Shown: positions 50,461-63,101 of the stretch, piece after piece | Position numbering within the stretch: position 1 is the stretch's first letter | How the letters are laid out: each line of letters starts with the position of its first letter | Source of the DNA: Baylisascaris procyonis | Taxonomy: Eukaryota > Nematoda > Chromadorea > Rhabditida > Ascarididae | DNA length: 64,000 nucleotides | Reading direction: 5' to 3' | Assembly: GCA_037389465.1 (NCBI GenBank) | Contig: JAZARR010000234.1 | Span: 434,001 to 498,000, forward strand | Program-made: the position numbers and the translations under genes | Notes under the pieces: model-generated | The model's input: only the letters and a program-made list of their open reading frames with translations | Database searches by the model: none | Told to the model about the DNA's origin: nothing

Positions 50461-53400
50461 TCAGCCGGTGGTCTGTGTCACCTCGAAGACGATCCTGTTC
50501 GCGTTCTCCGAATCTCCATCTCCTTCTTCGACGTCTCCATTTACGTGCTCGTTCAAACTGCCCATCTTATTGACAAAACTGTGGGTTGCACGCAAAGTAC
50601 CGTTCGTGAGACCGTTTGACTGAAACAACATTAACCTGAGGCCTGGAATGCTCATTGACATAGGCACAATCTAGATAGGAAAAAACCTGCCATTCCTTCG
50701 AACCAAAAATGAATAAGACTTTTTCTTGAAATCAGACAGAAGTGCATAAGGAAAGAAGCAATATTGCACGACCGTTCAATAACACCGTATAATTAAGAGT
50801 CACTGATGTACGCAGTGTTATGACTCCTATGCGAGCAATACTATGGGTGATGCTCATCTGAAGCAATCCACAAATGTCCTGCATGAATAACAACTAAAAA
50901 CGGTGATTGCCCATGAAAGTTCATGTATATTAACTTTTGCAATAAGCTGTTAGGTCGGATGGAAATTGCTAAAAACCAACGAAGAGTAAGAAATCCAGCA
51001 ACAAAATATTTTTCTACTATAAAATATCAACCGTGCGAATAAGGAAGACTGAAAACAAAACTGCTAAGAATTCACATCTTCATGAAATGTAACACAGAGG
51101 AAATTAGCGCCTTTTCAGCTTACCTCCCTCCTCCCCCTCCTTTAACTATGAAGATAAGCAGAAACTTAGTGACAATCATGTATCTAACTTCATTACAAAA
51201 TTGATCCAATTATATAAAAACTCACATAATTTTCGGCCGATTTGAGAATGCTCATCGGTGAGGGTATTTTGGAACCACGAAGGAAGCTCTCCAATTGACC
51301 GGAAGCAGCGCAAACGAGACCAAAGAACGGTGGACTTGGCTGTAGTGGATGAGATAGATATTCCGGATGGTATTGCACACCCACAAAATACGGGTGACCT
51401 ATAAAACCATTATCATCACTATTCACGTACCGAAATGTGGAGACGATGCAAGTTCGGCGAGCTCGTTTTCTTTGAGTCCGATCAACATAGGAAAGTTACT
51501 TCTTATAATTTTGCACAGCTTCTCACTTTCTACCAATCTCGCAAAAACGTTCTGTTGGCTTTGGATGAAGAGAAGCCCATAGCCTATACCCCCTCGCCTA
51601 TAAAGAAATCCCAATTTAGATGAGTATGATTCACAACGTCCTAAATATACTTCACGACATCGTAACTGCTGAAAACCCGTGCCAACATGAAAAAATCCAT
51701 CGATAGACATATTTCCCGATCCCTTCAAGTACGGTGACAACAAATATCACATACATGTGGAGGGACGTATTAGAAGTGTGACGTCAAAAGTGTTCCAAAC
51801 GATCCACGTCGCTTGCAAGGATATAGCAACACCATTCGTTTTAACGTTACTTACCAATAGCATTTACCCACGAAGATGAGTAGAAAACAGTCTAGAGGCC
51901 TCAACTTCTTGAGCTTTATAAGGATTTTTCCCAATACTCTCACAATAAACGAGCGTAAGAAGGAAGTGCTATTGGTGCAATCTCATTCAATCACGAATGA
52001 TTTCCTCGGTTTTACAGCAAACAGTAACGAACACAGTATGCCCGTTCGACGAGAAAGCATATCACAGCGCAAAAGACCGCTCAATTCATGGCGACCAGAA
52101 TGCAATATAACCAAGGACTCTTAATGCCATAACACCGTATTCTCCCATTTGTAACCTATGAGCTTCTTCACAACTGCATAAAAATGAGTATGTAGATGAC
52201 CTTCAGAAAAAACTGGTCAAAGAGGGGATGATCGCGTTTGTGCAATATAAAGCAAAGGAAAAGGAACTTTAAAACTTCAGACTGCAAAAGGTTGGGAGAG
52301 AAATGAGGATCTCGTGTGCTGAAAATTTTCCTTTCCCCACTCCACACGAATAACGAAAATTACGACTCCTTTGTCCCTATCAAAACAAATCGAAAAATTT
52401 GCATAAAATAAGTAAAAAAGAACCTCGCAGCTCAAGCATCTCCATACGAACCGCTGCCTTCTCTTTGCCATCACCACCACGTTTGCATAATTCGTCTATT
52501 TTGGCCAACAAATTCTGCAAAAAATAAAAACAGATTTTAACATCAAATCTCTCATTACATCCTTTCATTATCAAATACTATCTATTCATCTCAATAGTTA
52601 GAGCAGTGGCCGATATTGCTAACAATTACACTCCCATTAGGCGGATACCAAAAATATTGAAACAAATAAAATGAGGCGTTCATTAATCTATCATTACTTG
52701 CAATCCTCACAGACAAATTTCTTTAGAAGGATTTATGCAAAGACAATATAATCGGCCCTGGATTGTAAGAAGAGGCAACTAGAAAACGGATTTATTAGAC
52801 GTCTTAATGCAAATACCGTAAAGCAAACACCCTTACATTATCAATGGCATTCGGAGTCGGCTCCGAGAGATCCTCCTGTGAACTATTCGACCGAGTTTCC
52901 ATCTCCGCCAACTGCATTAAAACGGCCGACGATTCTGTCCTCCTATCTGCCATATTACTCGTTGGTTTTTCATCTGTTCCCATTCCTTAATTTCATTTTA
53001 GTTGCTATATAATCGACTATTGGTGAATCAATATTTGTAAACTTGTAAAACTCTCACTAATTATGCAAAAATATTGTCAGACTATCCAAGAACCTCAAGT
53101 TACACCTAGAGATATATAGGTTTCTCAACTTTCTAAATAGGCATATGAACAACAAGTCAAATATTTTCGCATTCCTTCAGAAGATGAATCTTCAATAAAG
53201 CAATAGTCTTTGCACCGCAATACAAAAATCTATACTTGTTATTACAATGCGTTAATTAAATGAGTATTATCTTACTCTTGATCACCCCGAGCAAGACTCA
53301 AGACTCTTACTTCAATCTAAACCTCATCAAAGAAGCTATGAACCTATTCGGCTGCTTCAAATGGCTGAAATCAGCATGCTCATACTTAACTGGAACAGAT

Positions 53401-56400
53401 TAGTCCTATTACCAGCTGGCGATTCACCTTTGCCACCAAAAAAGTGCAACATTTACCTACGAAAAGGAGACCGGAACGGCTCAGCCTTGGAACAACTTCA
53501 GGATTCACCTCATAGCGATGACGATGGCGTTCGTTCACTCTTCTCGTTCCATAAAGCTTTCCTGAATTTTCTTCCAGTTACTAACATAAGAGCCTTTCAA
53601 ACAACTGATCTACATATCACTTAATCAATCAGCAATATAGCTTTCCCTAAAGTCCGAATTATAGCTGAATAAAAGCTTCTACCACAAAGACGGAAATATA
53701 GAATAGTCAATAGCAAATTTTGTTCATAAATCATTCTCTCAGGTGAAACTCCCTTACAGGTAAGTAATTGAATCTTCGTTATCAGCATATAAACAATCAA
53801 CGTGTTCTATATCGTTTAATGAATACGCTAAAAAAGCAAAATATTTCCGATATAATCAGCACTTTATTAACAAGCAATGACAGAATAAACGCAAATTTCA
53901 TCCACAACAACAAATCGATGCGTTGTGTTGACCCATACCTCAGAACTTTGTCTGTCGATGTTGCCCAAATAAATCTAATCTCATTCGCTTTCACTGCCGA
54001 ATCTGCAGCAATAATGCATGCTCGAAAGGTTAAAACCTTTTGAAGGTATAGTAAACACGTTAAAAATAACTATAGAAAAAATAAAACAAAAGGTTTGCTT
54101 TATTAATCAAGTGTTGGTGAAAGAGAGGATGGATCGCTGGATGTGTATAGCCTCTATATTCAAGTAGATATCACAAAGTGAGGATCAATTCAAAAAAGAA
54201 CTTACGTAGTTTGCAATTATCGGTGAGGAAGACAGTCTCCCTCAATCCGAGTCGCATCGTTCCTCCTGCACCTTTATTCACTGCATCGTGCTCAGGCATA
54301 TCAATCACAACCTTAAAAGTCCACCCAATATCAACAAGAATAGCATCATTAGCACAAATTCAAACGTTATCGTCACAATAATGAGTTCGAATTACAGCTG
54401 ATAACAACGATCGAGAGAGAATCATAACGCAGCCTCCTTCCTGTTCAAAATAAAAGCGAAAACGTTTTCAATGAATTCACATTTCCCTCCGATTAGAATT
54501 ATCAACGGCAAAGAGGGAGGGGAACGACTTGTTCATGGCAATTTTATTGCTTCAAACAAAGTTAAAAACGAGCAACTTTGAAGCATGAGCGTTTCATTAT
54601 TCCCCGTGCATAGTGAGCTTCTTATATAAAAAAAGCAATTGAGTGGATTTGCTCCTAATGTAGTGAAAAACACGCTTCAAATCATCAATGCAAATAAGCA
54701 ATGGAGATGAAGATAGGGTAGTGAAGGTTTCATATAATCTCACGATTTTCACAAGCAAATTAAGATCAGACTGCAAGCCCAACGAAGACCCCATTGACAT
54801 TTTTGAGTGATCTTAAGAAAAATTATCCGAAAGCGTAAAAATTCCAAAAATGTGGAAAATCTCGCTTCAGTCAAAAAGATGGTCATTTGCTGGTCACTGA
54901 AATGAGATCACTCCAAGTGGATTTAAATCCTGTTTCAGCATCGCTGCAATAGAAGTGACCTCTATCAGCTTCCCAGTGAATGAACAGCAAATTTCGGTCC
55001 AAAATAGTGAGTACCAAATGCTAATCAGAACTAATGACCAGTAAACCCGCAATTCCAAGTAAAAATTACTCAGTTAATATATTTGATGAGACAACGTCAA
55101 CTCTAATTAACCATACCTAATTTGGGACTCTATATCCCATAAACAAGAAAAAGCACACGTTTCGCAATTACTTGCAGCATCAAAATATTCAAACCATTAT
55201 TACCATTGCGCGTTTGACCTTCACTAATAGCGACAATCCTTATTCATTCGCATTATACAAAAGAGACCGCCATAAGAATTAGGCAGTGCGAAAATGAACA
55301 ATTCCCCCTCTCCCCACACCTGAGATGCAAAAAAAGGCAAAGTAAATTATTTTTAAATCTTCATGACCGATAGGAAACCCAATCCAACTCAAATCAAGCC
55401 AACTAGCTTTATTTAAAATATAAACAATAAAAATAGAACTTCGTAATGAAAACAACAATGACTAAAGGTGACAAAACAGAATCATCTAGAATATGTGAAG
55501 CAACCTGCTCATCGCCTGTTATCTCCTTATCGAATTCAGTCGAATTGGCTCGTTTGATTCCAAGAACGTTGCGAGCGAATTCGATTGCTGCACATTGCAT
55601 ACCCAGACAAATACCTTCAACACAACCACTGCTTCAATACCAACCGAACAAATTGCTACATGATGCAATAGTGATCAAAGCAATGACGGCACTTGGATTG
55701 CAACCTATACCTGGACTGCAACTTGCACCTGGAACGCAACCAGCATCCGGATTGCAACATGTAGGAAGCAGCAAGGAGGTGTGCAAAGACACACTGCCCT
55801 CCACAGTTCCTGAATTAGTGCAGTGTCGACATCCACAATGTTGATCTCGTCAATCTCACTCATTTAAAAAGTTTGGCAGAAAAGATTGTTAGGTATCGGT
55901 CACTGGGTTTGGGCTATGAAGCGAGATCGTGCTGAGGCATTTTCATGCTGTTGCCCTAGCCGATCAGTCGCCGAAAACTATGAAATATTGGCGATATTAC
56001 AGGCGGTACAGTATTCGCGTTGAAGCTCGACGGGTATGGAATCAATATTACATCAAGAAAAAGCAACAGACAGGCAACAGACACTACTTCATATAGTTAG
56101 AGCTGAATTCTGAGGAAATCGCATTTACACATTCCACGATCATCGCAACATTTTTTCACTAAATGTGGATAACGAGCACAGCTCACTCTCCAGACTGTCC
56201 TCGCATTATCGTGTTTTAGAAATGGACAAAAACGATAAAATAAACACAAGCACATACCTAAGAAAGGGATTTCATTACGCCTTGCGTATCCACAAGCTGC
56301 TATCTTGCCTTCGATGCCACGATCACCAAATCCACCCGGCACCAATATTCCGCTGTAAGGTACACCACTCTAAACACCTCATTGATGTCGATTTCTTATT

Positions 56401-59400
56401 TAGGACGGTTTACGTGGCAACTGCTAACAATGATATTTACGAGGAACGAAAAGTTGGATCGAAGTTGTGTAAAGGATTACCGCAAGAATTTATCCACACC
56501 TAATCAAAACATCTTTTTTTTTTCAAATTTCGAATTCTTTCAACGAAACCTCCACTGAAACGATAGCTGAAACAAAACTTCCTATGCAAAAGTCTTGGTT
56601 GCGAGAAAACAAAAAAACAAGAACCGTATTCTCTTACTGTGAGTTGCGCACGGCTTGCCATGCCCTATTGTGATCGGCGATACGCTTCGGATCTGTGGTC
56701 TCCTCTAGATATTCAGCGTCAACATACTAAATAGTTAATATTATAAACCCTTTGATAGCATAAATATCAGCACTGGCTTCTAAATATGCAAAAATTAACT
56801 TGTCTGACACATAACTATCCCCATACCGGCTTTCTATATAAAACGATACTCTTAAATGGATTTTTATGTTAAACACTAATAAATATGGAAAAATTACAGC
56901 ACTGTCAACACAAACAAAGCACAATTAAAAACGCTTCATATTAGTGACTTCTTCACTGATAACGTACACCATATATCACAAAAACTTATCAATTCGTTAG
57001 TCAATTCGTTAGCACTAATCAGTAAAATACAACAAAAACAAGTAAAACACATAGTTAGAAAATAATTTCTTTCCCAGTTTACTTCCTTTCTCGCTAAGCT
57101 TCTATATATATATATATAGGATAAAGTTACTATACGAAATACATCGTCATATAATTATCTTTACTAATTTGCAAGTAATAAGCCATAAAATGGCAAGTTG
57201 CAGATTCAGAGATTGCAAGTAGCAATCCGCGATCCAAAATGATGGATCTAAAAATATCAGCCAGAAAATTTCTTGAAAGTGAAGGCGAGAAACTAAGCTC
57301 ACTTATGACTCGAATATTGTCCCTCCTAGTGGATTCTTGACTAACATTTCTTAAAAATGCATAGCAAAAGAAAAAAGGAATGATCCTATATCCCGGAAGT
57401 CCGGAAGGACCGAGACTTCCAGATTAATCCGGAAGCAAAAGAAAATATTATCAACTACCACGGGATGCCCAACTACGGAAATGACCTTACAACCACCAAA
57501 TATTAAAAAAGAAGCGACGAACAAATCATTAAAAGAAACCTCAATGATGAGCTTCCTTTTGGCGTGGATAGCGGCATGTTTGAGGGCCTTATTAACTGAT
57601 GCGTATGCATCCGTTATTCTCACGTATTTACCCACCAACGCGATACGCACCTCTTCAGCAAAGCTATCGCATCTGCAAATTACATTCGCTTCACTCATTT
57701 ATTAATGAGACAGATATGAGATCCTGGATCTAGACTTTGCAAAGGAATGACTCCACAAATTTAGCTCTTTTCTGAGGGAAAGCATGAAAAATCTCTATAG
57801 CTCATCAAATCTCCTTAGGACCTCTAGTGAAGAAAGCGATGTTTTCATCAAAGAGAGTAAGCGAACAGCTCCCATAGGAGGCTAGAAAGGTCTTGCACTC
57901 AGGCTTTGGCCATAGTTAGGCCGCACTGTTCAGTTTAAAAAATAATAAAAGATGCTCACATAGGCAGTGATAAATTCACCTCTCCATAATCAATACCCTT
58001 TTAAACATCGAATGATGCAGAATGCAATCATAGCTTCGAAAGCAATCACCGATGAAGGATATGAAAAAATTCTTAAAGGAAGATGCAACGCTCTAATCAA
58101 CACAAAAAAAAGATGTAAGATCCTCTTATATGAAAGAAGGATCCTCGAAAGGAATATGCAGTATTTTTCGCAAAATTTTCCTAGCTGAAAAACAAAAGCG
58201 TTGCGTCCTTCTGATTGAAGGAAAGAAGGAGAGAGACGCAGCAATCTGAAAAACCTGAGACGATAAGCTCATCTACATTGGTCTTTAAAAGCATTCTTAT
58301 TCGTGAGCGGCTGTATCAATATCATCTGTTTAGAAATTTAGGGAGTTTAGAAGGTAAGTTACTATAAAGCTCAGTTCTTCCAACCCTTTTGGTTGCTATT
58401 AGTTGCTCCCACATATTTCCTACGATAGATCGCCAACACAAAAACTCTCAAAATCAATATGTTGGAAACAGATACATGATAGATGTACGTGCAACCGTCT
58501 GTCTACAACTCAGATCACGAAATATCATAGCCTCACAAATTGGAAAGATGCGTCCATTGAAACATATTGGGTGTCAGCGAGATAGCGCCCAATGAGTCAA
58601 CATGCGGCAACTTGAGTCGTTCGACGATCATCTCGAGAACGTTCTGTTGGTGCAGTAGTAGCGGTACTTTATAGATATTTGCCACGTCATGCACTCCTAT
58701 CACCTATTGAAGGAAACTATTAAAGCTCATAGATAAACAGTACATTTAAAGAAACTTTAAATGAAAACGCCAACTGGGGTATGTATAGGAGACAACAAAA
58801 AAATGCTAGCTATCGACATAAACAACCTACGCACTGATCGCGTCAATCCCCACTGACTGGTAACTTATAACTCATAAAACGACAATTCGGCTTCACTTCG
58901 ATGTGTTCACATAATCGATGCAACTAATTACACAAGTTCTCTAAAGCCCCATATCCAGGCTCCTTCTATCATCTTCCTTATAATCTATGAGCCGTGAAAC
59001 GATTCAAGCGGCAACTTCCAGTGAAACCTTACCTAACCATTTGTGCTCAACAACAATAACAAGCGAACACAGTGGAAAAACACATAGCAAGCATAAGTGA
59101 GCGACTATTTCTGATATGAAGAGTTGTAAAATCCAAGCAGTAATGCAATAAACATAAAACATACTTGCTCAGGCTCGACCATACCAAAAGCAGCAATTTT
59201 CTCGCGAAGTGCCTTGCTTAGTGGTTTCTCGCTGCGGCACATTAGCAAGTCAGGGATTAGACCACTTGCACGTAAATTCCGTACACTATTCTGCATTGGC
59301 TTCGTTTTCGGCTCACCTGTCGTCTTCGGATCCAATATGAGTGAAACATGCACTGAAATATGACACTCATTTCTGGATATTCTAGGTGCATAATGGTCCA

Positions 59401-62400
59401 CAAAGAAATTCAGCCAACAAAACATCTTTAACGGAAATACTGATAGTAATTGATAGCGTCTAATTTTCTGATTAGAATGGAAATTGTCTGTTGGTAATCA
59501 GAGTCACCAACACTGCAGACAAACACCGGTCTCTTCAATGTTCAGCAGACAATAATTGAAATCACTTCAGAGAGTTGGCAATGTGAAAGGAATAAGCAGT
59601 GAAATATATGCGCATTATGCGTGAGCACTCAATCCACTCGCAGGAACAGCACGGATCAAAGAAGGAGAAATACGCATCAGAAGAGAGCAGCACGAATAGG
59701 GGAAAAGCAGATTCTAACAATCACCTTCAAACACTTTGCAGCAACGGAAACAAGACAGCATCCCTGGTGGTACGGATTTCATATAGAATAATATATACGC
59801 CCTCCTCCCTTCCCTCTCGCCCCCCTCAATCTGCACTCAGTTGTTTAGATCCCTTCAAACAAAAGAGAATCATAACATTTCAGCTTACCCTGGAAAGAGT
59901 TTTATCAAGCCAACGAAATATAGGAAAGGATTTATTGCTGAATACAATTGACGGTGAAAGTTCAACTAAGCAAAATTGTATCACCCCTTTTAAAGCAATC
60001 GAAAATTCAAGGCTCAATAACGCCTAAATATTTAATTAAAGAATCCATGAGGAGACATTTTATTCGGATAATTGTTAGAGGACATCCATACCAAATACTG
60101 ATGAGGAAGAAAAATGCTTATTAGAACACCGCCATTAACGGTACAACGGTGTGGATATGGTCACTATAAACATCCAGCAATTGAAGAAGCAGTAAGTTCG
60201 TTTTCAAATACCTGTCATAAGGAGATCACGATAAGCCGGGCGTTGAAACTTCTCGAAAGCGGCGACAAACGGCATTCCTTCTATATCGCCGATGGTTCCT
60301 CCTAGCTAAAAATAATTAATGAAAAAATATACATACTATAGAACACATAGAATTCCCATGCATAGTCTCCCTCTCCCCTGCCAAAATTTCTGTTCACTAA
60401 CAAATTGCACAAGCCGGTAGAGAACGAAGCTTCTCTAGTTGAAAGGAAACAAGCCTGTGAGAGCATTCACTTATTATCGCAATGACCAAAAAAAGCAATG
60501 GAAATAGCAAGTTCCACTCTCACACAATTTCCACATGAAAACTGCGATATATGCAAAATTGGAATTAATACAACAGAATTTTTTGTAAGAATAAACGTGT
60601 GATTTAAAGTGTTACCTCGATGATGCAAACATCAGGTCGTTGATTACTACCGTCAACTGGAATTGCGGCCACTCGCTCGACCCAATCGACGATAGCACCA
60701 GTTACGTGTGGAATTGTCTGTACCGTTTTACCCAAATAATCACCTCGTCTCTCGCGTTCGATTACCTTCAAGTGAACATTAAATGCAACATATCGCATTT
60801 CAACGAAAACCTCTCACCCCTACCTTATTTGATCAAAAAGATTCGCGAACTCTCATTCTGCTTCTCTCATATCATACAACAGCTCAACGAGAAGCTACAA
60901 CCATCACGTTAAAAAAAAGATTACAAAGAAAAGAACTACTTATTTATGCTCTGATTTTCGAAATAAGTTGGGAATTTTAAGGGAGCAAGATGGCTCAAAA
61001 AGAAGAAGGATAGGTGAAGGTGCAATTAAGAACCTGGAATAAAACCCAAGTTCATGGAGGAAATAAGGGACTCGAAGAAAAATCCTAGATTTCATAGGAT
61101 TTAATAAATCACCCTTCCCAATTTACCAAGAAATAACAATATTGCAGAAAAAATTACTAAATTTTAGAAGCTTTCTTTACGATAGCAGGGCTAGCAATAA
61201 GAAGTGAGTTGCACCTACGTATATATCCTCCTTTAACGCAAGACCACACCTTAAGCGCTATGCCATCGGTAAGAAATGCCACTTACATGTTGGTATATTT
61301 TACCAGTGGTGATATTGTTGTCACGAGTTAATCGCACATTCAAGAAGCGTTCGTAGTTTCCCAAGTCGAGGTCCACCTCACCGCCATCGTCAAGCACAAA
61401 CACCTCTCCTCAAAATTAAACCTTTTAAGAATAGCAGCGCAATATTAAAAATAATAGCATACTCAGCACTTTCGACAGGTATGAAGGAATGAGTGGCCAA
61501 TATATTAAGCGACTTTTCCTAATCAACTAAGAAAAAATTGTAACGATAAAAGAACTGCTAGAGACTAGAAAAGAAACCAAAAAAAAAAAAAATACTATTG
61601 GCGAAGTCAGAGTAAGAACACATCTTTCGGCTCAGTCCTAAAATAAGGTGTTACAGCAAGCATGGTGGATTCAAACAATAAAGCATATCTGTTGCGTAAG
61701 CATATTGACATCTTAACGACGATTAAATTAATAAACCAACAACCATGTCACATCATAAAAAATATATGACACTAAATAGGCAGAGAAAGGATGAGAACAC
61801 CGATCCAGCAAAGATCTGAATTTCCTACAAAAACCTGAGAAGAGTCCAACGACATGGACTTCCTGTATCAATACACGAAAATGCCAGTAATAATCGAGAG
61901 CTAAGAAAATAAAACTATGTGCTTTCTGTTACGCCGAACGCAAATTCCACAAACTTTAATCCACTTTTTGGTTAACTGAAAGCTGACGTGCTACAATGTG
62001 GCTCTGACAGCTAATCAAATATCCTGCCATTAAACCATATTCTTGCCAACAACTTCTTTTCCTATACTATATACTGTAACAAATTCTCTAGTTCCGTCTT
62101 GACGGAATTATTACTTCACAACTTACTAGGACGTTCAAAGAAAATATTTTCTAACACTCTAAACCATTATAGCTTTTTTAGAATGCCAATCAAGCTTTGC
62201 ACTAATTCTCTGTCACATATGCCCCAACTTGAGCCTTAGTCCGATCTATAAACTTAAAAATCCCTTCTTATCTATGCCCCATCCTCTCTTCTCATCTGAA
62301 GTTTACTAAAAAAATACAATAACAATCGGCTGTCAACACACCAAATGACAGTTGGTAATAATGCTGCAACAGCACATTCCGACTCCAACATAAAAACATT

Positions 62401-62886
62401 GCAGCGTAGTTGCCACAAACTACATAAAAATATAATCGATCGCTAGTTCAACACCGATAACGGCATGTCCGTGGAGTTTCGGTTTCAATTCGCATCTCAA
62501 ATAGGCAGATCCCTGAATGTGAACTCAAAAAACCCCGCAATCATCCCATGGGGATGGGAGCCGCTTTGCAACATCGACTTGCAACAATAACAGCTAAAGG
62601 AATTATAAACTTTACTATTGACAGAAGGCAACCAAGAAAATGATATGTCCTTACCATGTTCGAAAGGTGAAAATGTGCCTGCGTCGATATTGATGTAGGG
62701 ATCGATCTTGATTGCGGACACGCGATATCCATGAGCCTTGAGTAGTACGCCAAGGCTTGATGAAATGATTCCTTTACCAACACCACTGATTACACCACCC
62801 GTCACAAGAACCATTTTCACTGGCGGTACATTCATTGCCAACTCGTTAGCACTGCCCATCGTGCCAGCACCCTTAACAACATTCAT
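50461..62886 (-). CDS. CTPS1: CTP synthase (glutamine-hydrolysing), sixteen exons
   Basis: Exons, 5' to 3': 62886-62655, 61408-61287, 60765-60616, 60305-60212, 59352-59165, 58703-58537, 57672-57540, 56726-56638, 56352-56258, 55614-55505, 54311-54206, 53561-53457, 52985-52837, 52514-52424, 51398-51226 and 50619-50461, giving 720 residues in one frame (human CTPS1 591). The enzyme converts UTP, ATP and glutamine to CTP, the last step of pyrimidine nucleotide synthesis. The synthetase half shows [40 protein letters not shown] and [20 protein letters not shown]. The glutaminase half shows [13 protein letters not shown], the nucleophile in GICLGMQ (Cys426) and the His-Glu pair in [10 protein letters not shown] (His621, Glu623). 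The N-terminus carries about 24 extra residues before MVLVTGG. Exons 13-14 add residues 532-602 where human has about six. The C-terminal tail is acidic. AAG or GAG acceptors occur before 61408, 60765, 55614, 54311 and 52985. The identity is firm. Confidence 0.98.
52424..52985 (-). other. Exons 13-14 of CTP synthase: insertion within the glutaminase domain
   Basis: Exon 13 (52985-52837) and most of exon 14 (52514-52424) encode about 71 residues between FVG and [15 protein letters not shown], where other CTP synthases I know have only a short loop. The segment is polar and Ser/Thr/Glu-rich ([20 protein letters not shown]), then Lys/Asp-rich ([15 protein letters not shown]). The junctions keep frame on both sides. 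The boundary acceptor of exon 13 is AAG. Confidence 0.85.
55677..55771. repeat. 18-bp minisatellite in CTP synthase intron 9
   Basis: Four to five successive 18-bp units of the type 'ggactgcaacttgcacct' (for example at about 55696, 55714, 55732 and 55750), differing at three to six positions each. Read on the plus strand they encode a hexapeptide repeat like GLQLAP inside the frame at 55446-55844. That frame also runs antisense through exon 10, so coding use is doubtful. Confidence 0.8.
59599..60027 (+). other. 142-codon open frame antisense inside CTP synthase intron 4
   Basis: ATG to stop entirely within the intron between exons 60212 and 59352. The first half is hydrophilic ([20 protein letters not shown]) and the second half crosses a pyrimidine-rich tract at 59799-59826. 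No motif is recognised. It is longer than most chance frames in this window, but nothing else supports it. Confidence 0.15.
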
Positions 62887-63101
62887 TTATATAGGCTACA
62901 TTACATCGATTACAACGTTCGCCGATCAACTCAAAGTAGGGGTAAAGTTTTTTCCCATTGCATGAACGCCTTCCCTCATACAATCGTGATGACTTCGCTA
63001 AAACTATAATATGCAAAGAGCTCTTTTAGCGACTGTTCAATGAATGAAAGGATTTCAATCGAAATATACTTCCTGCGCATATAGGAAATTGCCCAGAGTG
63101 C
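62887..63101 (-). promoter_or_regulatory. Short spacer between the upstream gene and CTP synthase
   Basis: Only 215 bp separate the stop of the upstream gene from the CTP synthase ATG, on the same strand. I see no AATAAA in it. A 'ctactttgag' stretch about 45 bp before the ATG resembles the GAG acceptors used elsewhere in these genes and could be a trans-splice or cis-splice acceptor. That is inference only. Confidence 0.3.

Noticed and set aside
55446..55844. 132-codon plus-strand frame with hexapeptide repeats
   Set aside because: It overlaps CTP synthase exon 10 in antisense, and the repeat part is an intronic minisatellite. Kept only as a repeat and a finding.
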